Shown piece after piece: positions 17,813-25,889 of a stretch of 59,288 bases of DNA. The position numbers and the translations under genes are program-made. Below the pieces are notes generated by a model. That model searched no databases. It had not been told where the DNA came from and saw only the letters and a list, made by a program, of their open reading frames with translations. Origin of the DNA: Halorubrum saccharovorum DSM 1137 (GTDB taxonomy: Archaea > Halobacteriota > Halobacteria > Halobacteriales > Haloferacaceae); assembly GCF_000337915.1 (NCBI RefSeq), contig NZ_AOJE01000058.1, forward strand, positions 1 through 59,288, in the 5' to 3' direction. The stretch's first letter is position 1, and every line of letters begins with the position of its first letter.

Positions 17813-17820
17813 CTTATAAT
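17813..17820 (+). promoter_or_regulatory. TATA box of the ABC exporter
   Basis: CTTATAAT 36 bases before the ATG at 17856, in the 146-base divergent gap. Composition and distance fit an archaeal TATA box with a short leader. A second AT-rich stretch (TATATGG near 17801) may serve the leftward DUF4330-like gene. Confidence 0.6.
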
Positions 17821-17855
17821 CGCCGGCGGCTCTCCACCGAAGTACGCAATCGGTA

Positions 17856-19661
17856 ATGCCGGACCCTGACCCCCCCTCGGCCTCGAGACGACAGAAGCTG
17901 GAAGCGATCGCGAGCGTCGCCCGTTACAACCCGCGTCTCACCGGCGGGATAATCGCGCTCGGAACGCTCGCGGCCGTTCTCGAAGGGATCGGGCTGAGTT
18001 TCATCCTCCCTATCATCCAACTGGTCCAGTCGGGTTCCGGAGGCGCCGCCGGCGGTATCGCCGAGGCGTTCGCGAGCGTCTACCGGTTCGTCGGCGTTCC
18101 GCTGACGCTCGGTACCGCGGTGGCCGGCGTCGCCGTCGTCATGACCGTCCGGTTCACGGCCAGTTTCTTCGTCGCGTGGCTGCGGGAGGCGCTGCGGACC
18201 TACTACATCCGCGACCTCCAGATGACGGCGTTCTCGAACGCCTTCGACGCGCGCATCTCGTACTTCGACGAGGAGGGGTCGGACGACGTGTTGAACGCCA
18301 TCATCACGCAGACGTTCTACGCCGGGCGCGTCATCGAGAACTTCGTCCTCTTCTTCGAGCAGTCGCTGCTCGCGCTCGCGTACGGGCTCACCGCGCTCGT
18401 CATCTCGCCGGTGCTGACCGTCGTCACCGCCGTCACGCTCGGCGGCGCGACCCTCCTCTCCCGCAGCATGGTCGACTCCGGATACGACGTGGGCGAGCGG
18501 GTCGCGGACGCCAACGAGCAGCGCCAGTCGGCCGCGCAGGCGGGCACGCAGGGGATGCGCGACATCCGCATCTTCGGTATCGGCGACGAGCTCTTCTCGG
18601 AGTTCAGCGACGCCGTAGAGCAGTACACCCGCTCCCGGATCCGGCTCCGGCGGAACGAGGCGCTGATCACGAACTTCTACCAGCTCGTCGTCGCGGTCTC
18701 GATATTCGCGCTGATCTACCTCTCGCTCACGGTCGCCGACCTGAGCCTCGGCCACCTCGGGCTCTTCCTCGTCGCGACGTTCCGACTGGGCCCGAAAGCG
18801 AGCCGCGCGAACGAGCTCGTCTACCAGATCGAGAAGGACCTCCCGCACCTCGTCCGGACCCGAGAGTTCACCGCCGAACTGTCGAGCAACACCGAGCCCG
18901 AGGGGGGCTCGGAGCCGGTTCCGGACGCCGTCGAGACGCTGGTCGCCGAGGACCTGGCGTTCTCCTACGACGGGGAGACGCCGGTGCTCCGCGGCATCGA
19001 CTTCGAGGCCGAGGCGGGCGAGTCCGTCGCGTTCGTCGGCCAGTCGGGGGCGGGGAAATCCACCGTCGTCTCGCTGCTCTCGCGCATGTACGAGCCGACG
19101 GGCGGCGAGATCCGAGCGAACGGGACGCCGATCCGCGAGATGGACATCGACGAGTGGCGCGAGCACGTCGCCGTCGTCAGGCAGGACCCGTTCGTGTTCG
19201 ACGACACGCTCCGGTACAACCTCACCATCGGCAACCGCGACGTCGACGAGGCCGAGCTCGACCGCATCTGTCGCATCGCCCGCGTCGACGAGTTCATCGA
19301 CGACCTGCCCGACGGGTACGAGACCCGGGTCGGCGACGACGGCGTCAGGCTGTCGGGCGGGCAGCGTCAGCGCGTCGCCCTCGCGCGCGCCCTGCTCGAC
19401 GCCGACGCCGACGTTCTCGTGTTGGACGAGGCGACGAGCGACCTCGACTCCAACCTCGAACGGGAGGTCCAGCGGGCCATCGAGGCGATGAGCCACGAGT
19501 ACATCGTCGTCACCATCGCACACCGGCTCTCGACGGTGAAAAACGCCGATCGCATCTACACGCTGGAAGACGGTCGCATCTCGGAGGCCGGCGATCACGC
19601 CGAACTGATCGAGCGGGACGGGACCTACGCGGACCTGTACGGGATCCAGACGAGCCGGTAG
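17856..19661 (+). CDS. ABC exporter with fused membrane and ATPase domains (MsbA type)
   Basis: 601-residue half-transporter that would work as a dimer to export a lipid-linked glycan, lipid or small hydrophobic product. Six membrane helices lie in residues 30-320. The ATPase domain follows with Walker A GQSGAGKST near 395, signature LSGGQRQRVALARALL near 504 and Walker B VLVLDEATSDLD near 525, then the H-loop AHRLST. All catalytic motifs are intact. It stands alone rightward between the iron/hydroxamate operon and the glycosyltransferases, so the cargo could be either a siderophore or a glycan lipid; sequence does not decide. Confidence 0.92.
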   Translation: MPDPDPPSASRRQKLEAIASVARYNPRLTGGIIALGTLAAVLEGIGLSFILPIIQLVQSGSGGAAGGIAEAFASVYRFVGVPLTLGTAVAGVAVVMTVRFTASFFVAWLREALRTYYIRDLQMTAFSNAFDARISYFDEEGSDDVLNAIITQTFYAGRVIENFVLFFEQSLLALAYGLTALVISPVLTVVTAVTLGGATLLSRSMVDSGYDVGERVADANEQRQSAAQAGTQGMRDIRIFGIGDELFSEFSDAVEQYTRSRIRLRRNEALITNFYQLVVAVSIFALIYLSLTVADLSLGHLGLFLVATFRLGPKASRANELVYQIEKDLPHLVRTREFTAELSSNTEPEGGSEPVPDAVETLVAEDLAFSYDGETPVLRGIDFEAEAGESVAFVGQSGAGKSTVVSLLSRMYEPTGGEIRANGTPIREMDIDEWREHVAVVRQDPFVFDDTLRYNLTIGNRDVDEAELDRICRIARVDEFIDDLPDGYETRVGDDGVRLSGGQRQRVALARALLDADADVLVLDEATSDLDSNLEREVQRAIEAMSHEYIVVTIAHRLSTVKNADRIYTLEDGRISEAGDHAELIERDGTYADLYGIQTSR

Positions 19662-19717
19662 CCCAGGTGAGCCGGTAGCGCGGTCGCGTTCGGCCCCGAC
19701 CGCACTCTGCTCGCCGA

Positions 19718-20953
19718 TCAGCCGTCGAGGCACCGCTCGTACAGCCGCTCGAACTGCGGTACGACGGTGCTCGGGCGGTAGGCGTCCACCGTCTCTTTCG
19801 CGCGTTCGGAGAGCGTCGGCAGGTCGTCGCCCGCGGTGAGCGCGCCGATGGTCTCGACGAACTCCTCGACGGAGCCGTCGGTGACACGGCCGCCGTCCCC
19901 GACGATGTCGGCCACGCTCCCCACGTCGCTGGCGACGACCGGGGTCCCCGTCGCGAGCGCTTCGAGGAACACCCGGCCGAACGGCTCGTCCCACTGCCCG
20001 GGATAGACGAAGCAGTCGTGGTCGGCGAACAGCGCCGGGAGGTCGGCGTTGGGCACCCATCCCGTGAACGCGACGGCCGATCCGACCCCCTCCCGCTCGG
20101 CGGCGGCCGCCAACTGCGACTGCTTCCCGCCGTCGCCGACGACGGTCAGTCGGAAGTCGGCCTCGTGGCGGCGGTTCAGCGCCGCGAGAATCGGAATCAG
20201 TCGGTCGACGCCCTTGTGCTCAGCGAGCGCGCCGACGTACAGCAGGTCGTACGGGGGCCGGAAGTCGCTCTCGTGGGGACGGTCGAACCGGTCGTCGAGG
20301 AGGTTCGGAATCACGGCGAGCCGGTCCGCCGGAAAGCCGAAGTCGGCGTACGTCGACTTCAGGTGCGGCGAGAGCGCGTGATAGCCGTCGATCCGATCGG
20401 CGACCGCCTCCCCCCGTCGGACGAGTTCCAGGTAGCCGAGTCGGCTCGCCGCCCGGTACGGCGCGCTGTACTCGTCGTGCCCGCCGCTCGTCGCGACCGT
20501 GCAGGCGGCGCACTTCGCGAGGCCGTTCGACGCACACGCCTCTCGGTCCATGTACCGGAGGTCGTTTTTCGGGCAGACGGCGCCGTAGGCGTTGAGCGTC
20601 ACGACCGTGGCCGCGTCGGTGTCGGCGACGGCCTCGCCGAGCGCCGGCATCGCGTTCATCACGTAGCTGTGGACCACGTCGTACGCGCCGAACTCCGCGG
20701 CCCGGTCGCGGATCGCGTCGTTCAGCTGGAACCCCGTGTGGTACGGGTAGCCGGAGCGGTCGAGCGAGCGGAGCTCGATCGCCGGATCGACCGCGGCGTC
20801 CTCCGGGGGGCGTTCCCGGCAGTACACGGTCACGTCGTGGCCCCGATCGGCCAGTTCGGAGACGATGCGAGTGGCGCTGTGGGTCGCGCCCGTCCCCTCG
20901 CTTTCCGGGTGACTCGGGTGGATAAACGCGATCGCGAGCGACTCGCCGGTCAT
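19718..20953 (-). CDS. GT4 family glycosyltransferase
   Basis: 411-residue GT-B fold glycosyltransferase. It opens IAFIHPSHPESEGTGATHSA, the glycine-rich acceptor-side loop of GT4 enzymes, and has the donor-binding region EPFGRVFLEALATGTPVVA near residue 325 with the E-x7-E signature. A cysteine-bearing insert around residues 125-150 (AVCPKNDL, then CASNGLAKCAAC) resembles the metal-binding-like insert seen in some GT4 proteins. ATG at 20953 is used; a longer open frame upstream lies antisense to other genes. Two bases after the stop of the phosphatase-superfamily gene, so the two form an operon. Sugar unknown. Confidence 0.9.
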   Translation of the reverse strand: MTGESLAIAFIHPSHPESEGTGATHSATRIVSELADRGHDVTVYCRERPPEDAAVDPAIELRSLDRSGYPYHTGFQLNDAIRDRAAEFGAYDVVHSYVMNAMPALGEAVADTDAATVVTLNAYGAVCPKNDLRYMDREACASNGLAKCAACTVATSGGHDEYSAPYRAASRLGYLELVRRGEAVADRIDGYHALSPHLKSTYADFGFPADRLAVIPNLLDDRFDRPHESDFRPPYDLLYVGALAEHKGVDRLIPILAALNRRHEADFRLTVVGDGGKQSQLAAAAEREGVGSAVAFTGWVPNADLPALFADHDCFVYPGQWDEPFGRVFLEALATGTPVVASDVGSVADIVGDGGRVTDGSVEEFVETIGALTAGDDLPTLSERAKETVDAYRPSTVVPQFERLYERCLDG

Positions 20954-20955
20954 CG

Positions 20956-21906
20956 TCACTCCGCGTACCCGAGGTCGCGCAGCCGTTCGGCGACGACGCT
21001 CTCGTCGGCCTCGCCGGAGCCGTCGGCATCGTCGGCCTCGTTGTCCTGACTGTCGGGTGCCCCGTGGGTGACGGTTCGGCGCGGACCGGACTCGTGGACC
21101 AGCCACGGCACCTCGACGAGCTCGTCCGTGTAGACGCCCCGCGGGTGCCCCCACTCGCGGAACGGGATGGGGAACGACCGCTCCCCGACCATGTTCCCGT
21201 GGTCGGCCGTCACGACGGTCCGGCCGTCGAGCGACTCCACCAGCGACTCGACGTGCGGGAGGGCGCGGTCCAGGTTCTCGGCGTAGAGCCGCCAGATCTC
21301 CTCGCGGTCGACATCGAGGCGTCCCGTGAGAAGCCGATTCCAGACGTTCTCGCCGTCGCCCGCGCCGTCGAGATGCCCCTCGTCGAAGGTCGTTCCCGAC
21401 CCGACGAACGGGTAGTGCGGCTGCATGTAGTGGACGACCAGCCGCTTGTTCGGGTGCTCCTCGGCCGCCCGCTTCGCGTAGGTCGTCACCGTCTCGGGGA
21501 GGACGGTGCCGTGGTCGTCGTCCCACCCGTCCTCGCGCCAGACGTCGACGACCTCGTGGAAGTCGGGCCGAATCGACTCCCGGTGCTGTGAGAGCTGCGG
21601 GTTCGCCGTCACGTACACCGTGTCGGTGAGGTCCCGCCCGGCGACGTTCGCGCGGAGGAACTCCACGGTAGTCGAGCCGCGCGAGCGCCGGCGTTCGAGC
21701 CGGCCGGGGAGGTCGCTCCGCCGTTCGAACACGTCGTAGCGGCAGGCGTCCAGCACGACGAGCGCGTCCCAGTCGGCCTCGAAGACGGCGATCCCGTCGG
21801 GGTTGTGCGGGCGCAGACCGAGGCGGCGGTGGAACTGGCGGTTGCACCCGCGCAGGAACAACACCGGGTTCGTCAGGGCGCGAGCGAGTCGGGCGCGCGT
21901 CTCCAT
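20956..21906 (-). CDS. Alkaline phosphatase superfamily (sulfatase-like) protein
   Basis: 316-residue soluble protein with core motifs of the alkaline phosphatase/sulfatase superfamily. ALVVLDACRYDVF near residue 50 is the first metal site, YMQPHYPFVG lies near 165, and VVTADHGNMVGE near 230 carries the second metal site Asp-His. The classical sulfatase Cys/Ser-x-Pro-x-Arg maturation motif is absent. It is first in an operon with a GT4 gene, so it may add or remove a phosphate, phospho-alcohol or sulfate group on a surface glycan. The acidic C-terminal tail (DNEADDADGSGEADES) looks disordered. Reaction not determined. Confidence 0.82.
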   Translation of the reverse strand: METRARLARALTNPVLFLRGCNRQFHRRLGLRPHNPDGIAVFEADWDALVVLDACRYDVFERRSDLPGRLERRRSRGSTTVEFLRANVAGRDLTDTVYVTANPQLSQHRESIRPDFHEVVDVWREDGWDDDHGTVLPETVTTYAKRAAEEHPNKRLVVHYMQPHYPFVGSGTTFDEGHLDGAGDGENVWNRLLTGRLDVDREEIWRLYAENLDRALPHVESLVESLDGRTVVTADHGNMVGERSFPIPFREWGHPRGVYTDELVEVPWLVHESGPRRTVTHGAPDSQDNEADDADGSGEADESVVAERLRDLGYAE

Positions 21907-21986
21907 GTGTTCGGCGTCGTCGGGGGACCGGATTGAGCCTTTCGCTGGAAGGCAAGACCTTACTGCCGACGCGCGGTCGACCCGAT

Positions 21987-23180
21987 ATGCACCTGTTGGC
22001 GGCGACGAACAACCTCTTCCCCGACCCCGAGGCGACCGGCTCGGGACGGTACAGCTACGAGGTGGGCCGCCGGCTCGTCGACCGCGGTCACCGCGTCTCC
22101 GTCGTCACGAGGCGCCGCGGCGACGCGCCCCGACGGGAGACTGTCGCCGGGATGGACGTCTACCGATACGGGGCGTCGATCCCGCGGCTCCCGGCCACGC
22201 TCAGAGAGATCCGTCGGCACGTCGAGGCCGTCGAGGCCGAAGCGCCGGTCGACGCCGTGGGATTTCACGGCGCGTTGAGCTCCCTCGGCGTCGACCGCGC
22301 CGTCTCCCCCGCGGTCCCGCGGACGTACACGGTTCACGGGCTCTGGGGCGTGGAGTACGACATCCGAGCCTCCGGCGGCGCGCTCGCGGCCCCGTGGCAC
22401 CGACTCAACCGGTGGCTCCGCCACCGCGTCGAGGCGCGCACCGTCTCGCACAGCGATCGGGTCGTCGTCTTGAGCGAGTACATGCGCGACCGGGTCGACC
22501 GCCACCACGACGCGACGCCGCCGTGTACGGTCATTCCCGGCGGCGCCGACACGGCGCGGTTCGCTCCGAGCGCGGCGACGGCGGACCGGTTCCCGACCGC
22601 GGGACCGAACTTCCTGACGGTCCGGCGGCTGACGCCCCGGATGGGGATCGAGACGCTGCTCGACGCGTTCGCGGCCGTCGTCGAGGACGCGCCGGACGCG
22701 CACCTCTACGTCGGCGGCGACGGCCACCTCCGGGAGTCGCTCGTCGCCCGCGCCGAGCGGCTCGGCGTCGCGTCTTCGGTGACGTTCCTCGGCTACGTCC
22801 CCGAGGACGACCTGCCGGCGACGTACGCCAGCGCGGACGTGTTCGTCCTCCCGACGCTGGAGCTGGAGGGGTTCGGGCTCGCGACGCTCGAAGCGCTGGC
22901 CGCGGGGACGCCGGTCGTCGGGACCCGCGCCGGCGCGACTCCGGAGATCCTCGGCGACCTCGACGGCGACCCGGCGATCCCCGAGTCGCTCCTCGTCCCG
23001 CCGGGCGACGCCGACGCGCTCGCGACGCGGCTGTCGGCGTGGGGGCGGCTGTCGCCCGCCGAGCGCGCGGCGGCCGGCGACGCGTGTCGCGCGTACGTCG
23101 AGCGGGCCGGCTACACGTGGGAGGCGGTCACCGACCGCGTGGCGGCGCTGTTCGAGCGGCTCGCCGCGGACGAAACGTGA
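21987..23180 (+). CDS. GT4 family glycosyltransferase
   Basis: 397-residue GT-B glycosyltransferase. N-terminal LAATNNLFPDPEATGSGRYSY gives the GT4 glycine loop, and EGFGLATLEALAAGTPVVG near residue 292 is the donor-binding signature with both glutamates. ATG at 21987 is chosen over an upstream in-frame ATG at 21933 because the alignable domain starts there and the upstream part overlaps the divergent promoter. The stop overlaps a possible GTG start of the next small gene (GTGA). Part of the surface glycan region; sugar and acceptor unknown. Confidence 0.9.
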   Translation: MHLLAATNNLFPDPEATGSGRYSYEVGRRLVDRGHRVSVVTRRRGDAPRRETVAGMDVYRYGASIPRLPATLREIRRHVEAVEAEAPVDAVGFHGALSSLGVDRAVSPAVPRTYTVHGLWGVEYDIRASGGALAAPWHRLNRWLRHRVEARTVSHSDRVVVLSEYMRDRVDRHHDATPPCTVIPGGADTARFAPSAATADRFPTAGPNFLTVRRLTPRMGIETLLDAFAAVVEDAPDAHLYVGGDGHLRESLVARAERLGVASSVTFLGYVPEDDLPATYASADVFVLPTLELEGFGLATLEALAAGTPVVGTRAGATPEILGDLDGDPAIPESLLVPPGDADALATRLSAWGRLSPAERAAAGDACRAYVERAGYTWEAVTDRVAALFERLAADET

Positions 23181-23212
23181 ACAGTTATCCTCGCGGCGGC
23201 CGGAGTCGGGGT

Positions 23213-23476
23213 GTGCGGCTGGACGACGCGCTCCGCGAGTCGAGGGCCTATCGCGCCCTCCGGACGCTCCGTCGGTGGGCCGACGACAGCGTCGTGTGCT
23301 CCGCCGTCGTCGACGAGCGCGTGCTGAAGGGACTCGTGGCCGTGTTCGTGGTCGGGAGCGTCCTCTCAGTGCTCGCCTCGAACCTCGGTGCGGGAGTCAA
23401 GTTCCTGAGCTTCCTGCTCGTGTTCGCCGTCCTCGGGGGGGCGACGGCCCGCCGCCTCGGTCCGGGCGGCGAGTGA
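23213..23476 (+). CDS. Small membrane protein
   Basis: About 87 residues: a basic amphipathic N-terminal part (ALRESRAYRALRTLRRW), then two adjacent membrane helices (LKGLVAVFVVGSVLSVLAS and VKFLSFLLVFAVLGGAT) and a short tail. GTG at 23213 is used; an in-frame GTG at 23177 overlaps the GT4 stop as GTGA and would add 12 residues. It follows the GT4 gene closely and is probably co-transcribed. Its last 111 bases overlap the end of the convergent membrane-protein gene. No family recognised; the basic helix plus hairpin suggests a small membrane partner. Confidence 0.68.
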   Translation: MRLDDALRESRAYRALRTLRRWADDSVVCSAVVDERVLKGLVAVFVVGSVLSVLASNLGAGVKFLSFLLVFAVLGGATARRLGPGGE

Positions 23477-24631
23477 ACGCGAGGGGGATCGGGAGATGGA
23501 TCGAGAGAGCGACCGGTACCACCCTTCGAGCGCGGGCGCGGCGAACACGCAGAGCAGGAACACGAAGATCGACCGGTGGCGCACCGTCGTCCCGAAGTTC
23601 GCGTCGACGAGGCCGTAGCCGACGACGCCGGCGAGGTAGAAGGCGCCGACCGCGACCGCGACCACCTCTCGCGCCTCTGTCTCCCGCAGCGAGCCGACCG
23701 CGGCGACGGAGACGACGACGAGCGCCGGCAGCGAGGCGATCGCGAGCGCGTCGAACGCCGAGCCGACGTGCAGCGGAAACGGCGCGAACTGGAAGTAGAC
23801 GGCGCGTATCGGGGCCGCGAGCAGCACGTCGAGCCACGAGTCGTAGGCCATCCCTTCGAGGTAGGCGGCGCCTCCAGTCGCTCGGTACTGCAGGCGGCGA
23901 TTGAGCGCGTCCACCGGGAGCACCGCCGCGAACAGGGCCAGTCCGACGACGCCGCTCGGAACCGCCGCCGGTACCAGCGCGCGGAGGCCGACCTCGCCGT
24001 CCGTGAGCCGGCTCGCGGCCAGGGCGCTCCCGCCGGCGACGGCGGCGATCACGGCGAGCAGCGCCAGCTCCTCGCGCAGGAGGAACACGGCGGCCCAGAG
24101 CGGCACCGCGGTCACGGCGGTCCAGTAGTCGCGCTCGTCCAGCGCCCGGACGACGAGCGCGAGCAGGACCGTCGCGAGCAGCGTCGACAGCGCGTCTCGC
24201 ATGGGGAGCGAGGCGAACAGGAAGGGGAGCGGGAAGAACAACAGCGCGAGGACGAGCCCGTCCGTCCGGTCGATATCGGGGTAGAGCCGCCGCGCGATCG
24301 CCGCTGCCGGCAGCGGTGTCAGGACGGCGAACAGCCCGTTGAGCACCGAGACGACGGTCGTGTCGGCGTCGAAGATGACGTACGCGAGCGCCTGGAACGT
24401 CGCGAACGCGTCCACGGACGAGAACGGGTCGGTCGGGCTCCCGGCGACCACGCGGAGCGCGTTGGCGTGAAACAGCGCGATGTCCCACTCGTACGGCAGC
24501 GCCGGGAGGACGACGACCGAAAACAGCAGATGGCCGGCGAGCGCGACCCCCCCGGCGTACCGGTACACCGCGGGGTACGGGCGCGAGAGGAGCGCGAACG
24601 CGACGCCGACCGCGAGGATCGCCAGGAGCAT
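23366..24631 (-). CDS. Polytopic membrane protein, GT-C-like
   Basis: 421-residue protein with about ten membrane helices. After the second or third helix there is an outside loop EWDIALFHANALRVV with acidic residues, followed by DPFSSVDAFATFQAL, the layout of lipid-linked-sugar GT-C glycosyltransferases, though identity is not certain and a polymerase or flippase role is possible. ATG at 24631. The C-terminal 48 residues (SRSISRSPSRS and an acidic tail) are hydrophilic and lie opposite the small membrane protein gene, an unusually long convergent overlap of 111 bases. It is 28 bases downstream of a GT4 gene, so probably in one operon with it. Confidence 0.78.
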   Translation of the reverse strand: MLLAILAVGVAFALLSRPYPAVYRYAGGVALAGHLLFSVVVLPALPYEWDIALFHANALRVVAGSPTDPFSSVDAFATFQALAYVIFDADTTVVSVLNGLFAVLTPLPAAAIARRLYPDIDRTDGLVLALLFFPLPFLFASLPMRDALSTLLATVLLALVVRALDERDYWTAVTAVPLWAAVFLLREELALLAVIAAVAGGSALAASRLTDGEVGLRALVPAAVPSGVVGLALFAAVLPVDALNRRLQYRATGGAAYLEGMAYDSWLDVLLAAPIRAVYFQFAPFPLHVGSAFDALAIASLPALVVVSVAAVGSLRETEAREVVAVAVGAFYLAGVVGYGLVDANFGTTVRHRSIFVFLLCVFAAPALEGWYRSLSRSISRSPSRSLAARTEAAGRRPPEDGEHEQEAQELDSRTEVRGEH

Positions 24632-24659
24632 CGCTCGGGCCGGAGTTACGCGCCTCGGA

Positions 24660-25787
24660 TCATATACCTGCAGGTTCGGCCTCGTCCAGCACCTCGCGGT
24701 ACACCGCCTCGGTCTCGCGGAGGAGCCGGTCGCTCGTGAACTCGCGGCGCACGCGCCGGATCGCGCTCTCGGAGAACCGCTCGTAGCGGTCGGGGTCGTC
24801 GAGAACTCCCTCGACGGCGGCCGCCAGCGCCTCCGGATCGCCGGGCGGGACCGTGCGCCCGGTCTCCCCGTCGACGCTGACGTACGGCACTCCGGTCGGA
24901 AGGTCGGTGTTGACGACGGGAAGCCCCCGCTGCATCGCTTCGAGCTGTACGATCCCGAACGACTCGTTCGCGCCGACGGACGGGAGCACGAACACGTCGG
25001 CCTCGCGGTAGAGCCGGTCGAGGCGCGCATCGGAGACGAACCCCTCGAAGGTCACGCGGTCCGTCAGCTCCCGCCTCGCCGCCTCCCGCTCCAGCGCGTC
25101 GCGCTCGGGGCCGGTGCCGACGACCGACAGCGATCCGTCGACGCGCTCCATCGCGGCGAGGAGCGTCGAAACGCCCTTGAACGGAACGAGCCGGCCGACG
25201 AACAGGACCCGCCGACCCCCGGGTCGACGCGGCGCGGCGGCTGTCTCGTCGGCATCGATCCCGAGCGGAATCACGGTAGTCTTGTCGGCGAAGGGGGCGA
25301 CCGTCTCGCACTCGTCGCGCATGTTGGGCGACGTGACGAGCAGCCGGTCCGCGCCTCGCAGGAAGCGGTCGAGCACCGGACGGTACGGGTAGACGACCGG
25401 CCCCTTCCCGATGATGTCGTCGTGGAACGTCACCACCGTCGGGGCGTCGACGCGGGCCAGCAGGTGACTCACCGGTCCGACCGGAAACGGGAGGTGGTAG
25501 TGGACGAGGTCGGCCCACTCCGCCTGCCGCCGGAGCCGGACCGGGAAGGAGGGCGCGAGCGGGGTGGACTTGACGTTCCCGAGGTTCCCGGCTCGCACGA
25601 CCGGAACCCCGTCCACCGAGTCGACGCCCCCCAGTCCGCGTTCGGTCGCCGTCAGAACCCGGAACGAGACGCCCTCGATCCCCGACACCAGCTGTTCGAC
25701 GACGGTCTCGATCCCCCCCGTCACCGGGTGGTAGTGTTTGCTCACCTGGAGCACGCGGATCGGTCTGTCGTCGGGGGCGGCAGTCAT
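24660..25787 (-). CDS. GT4 family glycosyltransferase
   Basis: 375-residue GT-B glycosyltransferase. It starts RVLQVSKHYHPVTGGIETVV (GT4 glycine loop), contains PTVVTFHDDIIG and VIPLGIDADE, and has ESFGIVQLEAMQRGLPVVN near residue 283 as donor site. ATG at 25787 is chosen; GTG at 25799 is possible. A still longer form would begin with TTG inside the iron box and is rejected. First of a leftward pair with the GT-C-like gene. The iron box at 25826-25839 lies 39 bases upstream and is shared with the divergent FtsX-like operon, so either or both may respond to iron. Confidence 0.9.
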   Translation of the reverse strand: MTAAPDDRPIRVLQVSKHYHPVTGGIETVVEQLVSGIEGVSFRVLTATERGLGGVDSVDGVPVVRAGNLGNVKSTPLAPSFPVRLRRQAEWADLVHYHLPFPVGPVSHLLARVDAPTVVTFHDDIIGKGPVVYPYRPVLDRFLRGADRLLVTSPNMRDECETVAPFADKTTVIPLGIDADETAAAPRRPGGRRVLFVGRLVPFKGVSTLLAAMERVDGSLSVVGTGPERDALEREAARRELTDRVTFEGFVSDARLDRLYREADVFVLPSVGANESFGIVQLEAMQRGLPVVNTDLPTGVPYVSVDGETGRTVPPGDPEALAAAVEGVLDDPDRYERFSESAIRRVRREFTSDRLLRETEAVYREVLDEAEPAGI

Positions 25788-25825
25788 CGCTTCGCTCACG
25801 ACTCTGCGATCCACACGCTTTATCT

Positions 25826-25839
25826 TTAGGCTATCCAAA
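25826..25839. promoter_or_regulatory. DtxR/IdeR-type iron box (between GT4 and FtsX-like operon)
   Basis: TTAGG-CTAT-CCAAA in the 102-base gap between two divergent operons. A TATA-like CTTTATCTT (25818-25826) read rightward touches its left edge, so the box would cover the promoter of the FtsX-like operon. It is also within 40 bases of the GT4 start on the other side. Same architecture as the box before the ferric-ion importer. Confidence 0.7.
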
Positions 25840-25889
25840 AAGCCGCCCGTGTCAGCCGATCAGTCGCTCTCGGCCGCCGTTTCTCCTCC

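Noticed and set aside
17814-20060. 748-residue open frame antisense to the ABC exporter
   Set aside because: Shadow of a clear ABC exporter; Arg/Val-rich, no domains.
25788-25838. TTG-initiated longer form of the GT4 at 24660
   Set aside because: The TTG lies inside the iron box, and GT4 homology starts after the ATG at 25787.
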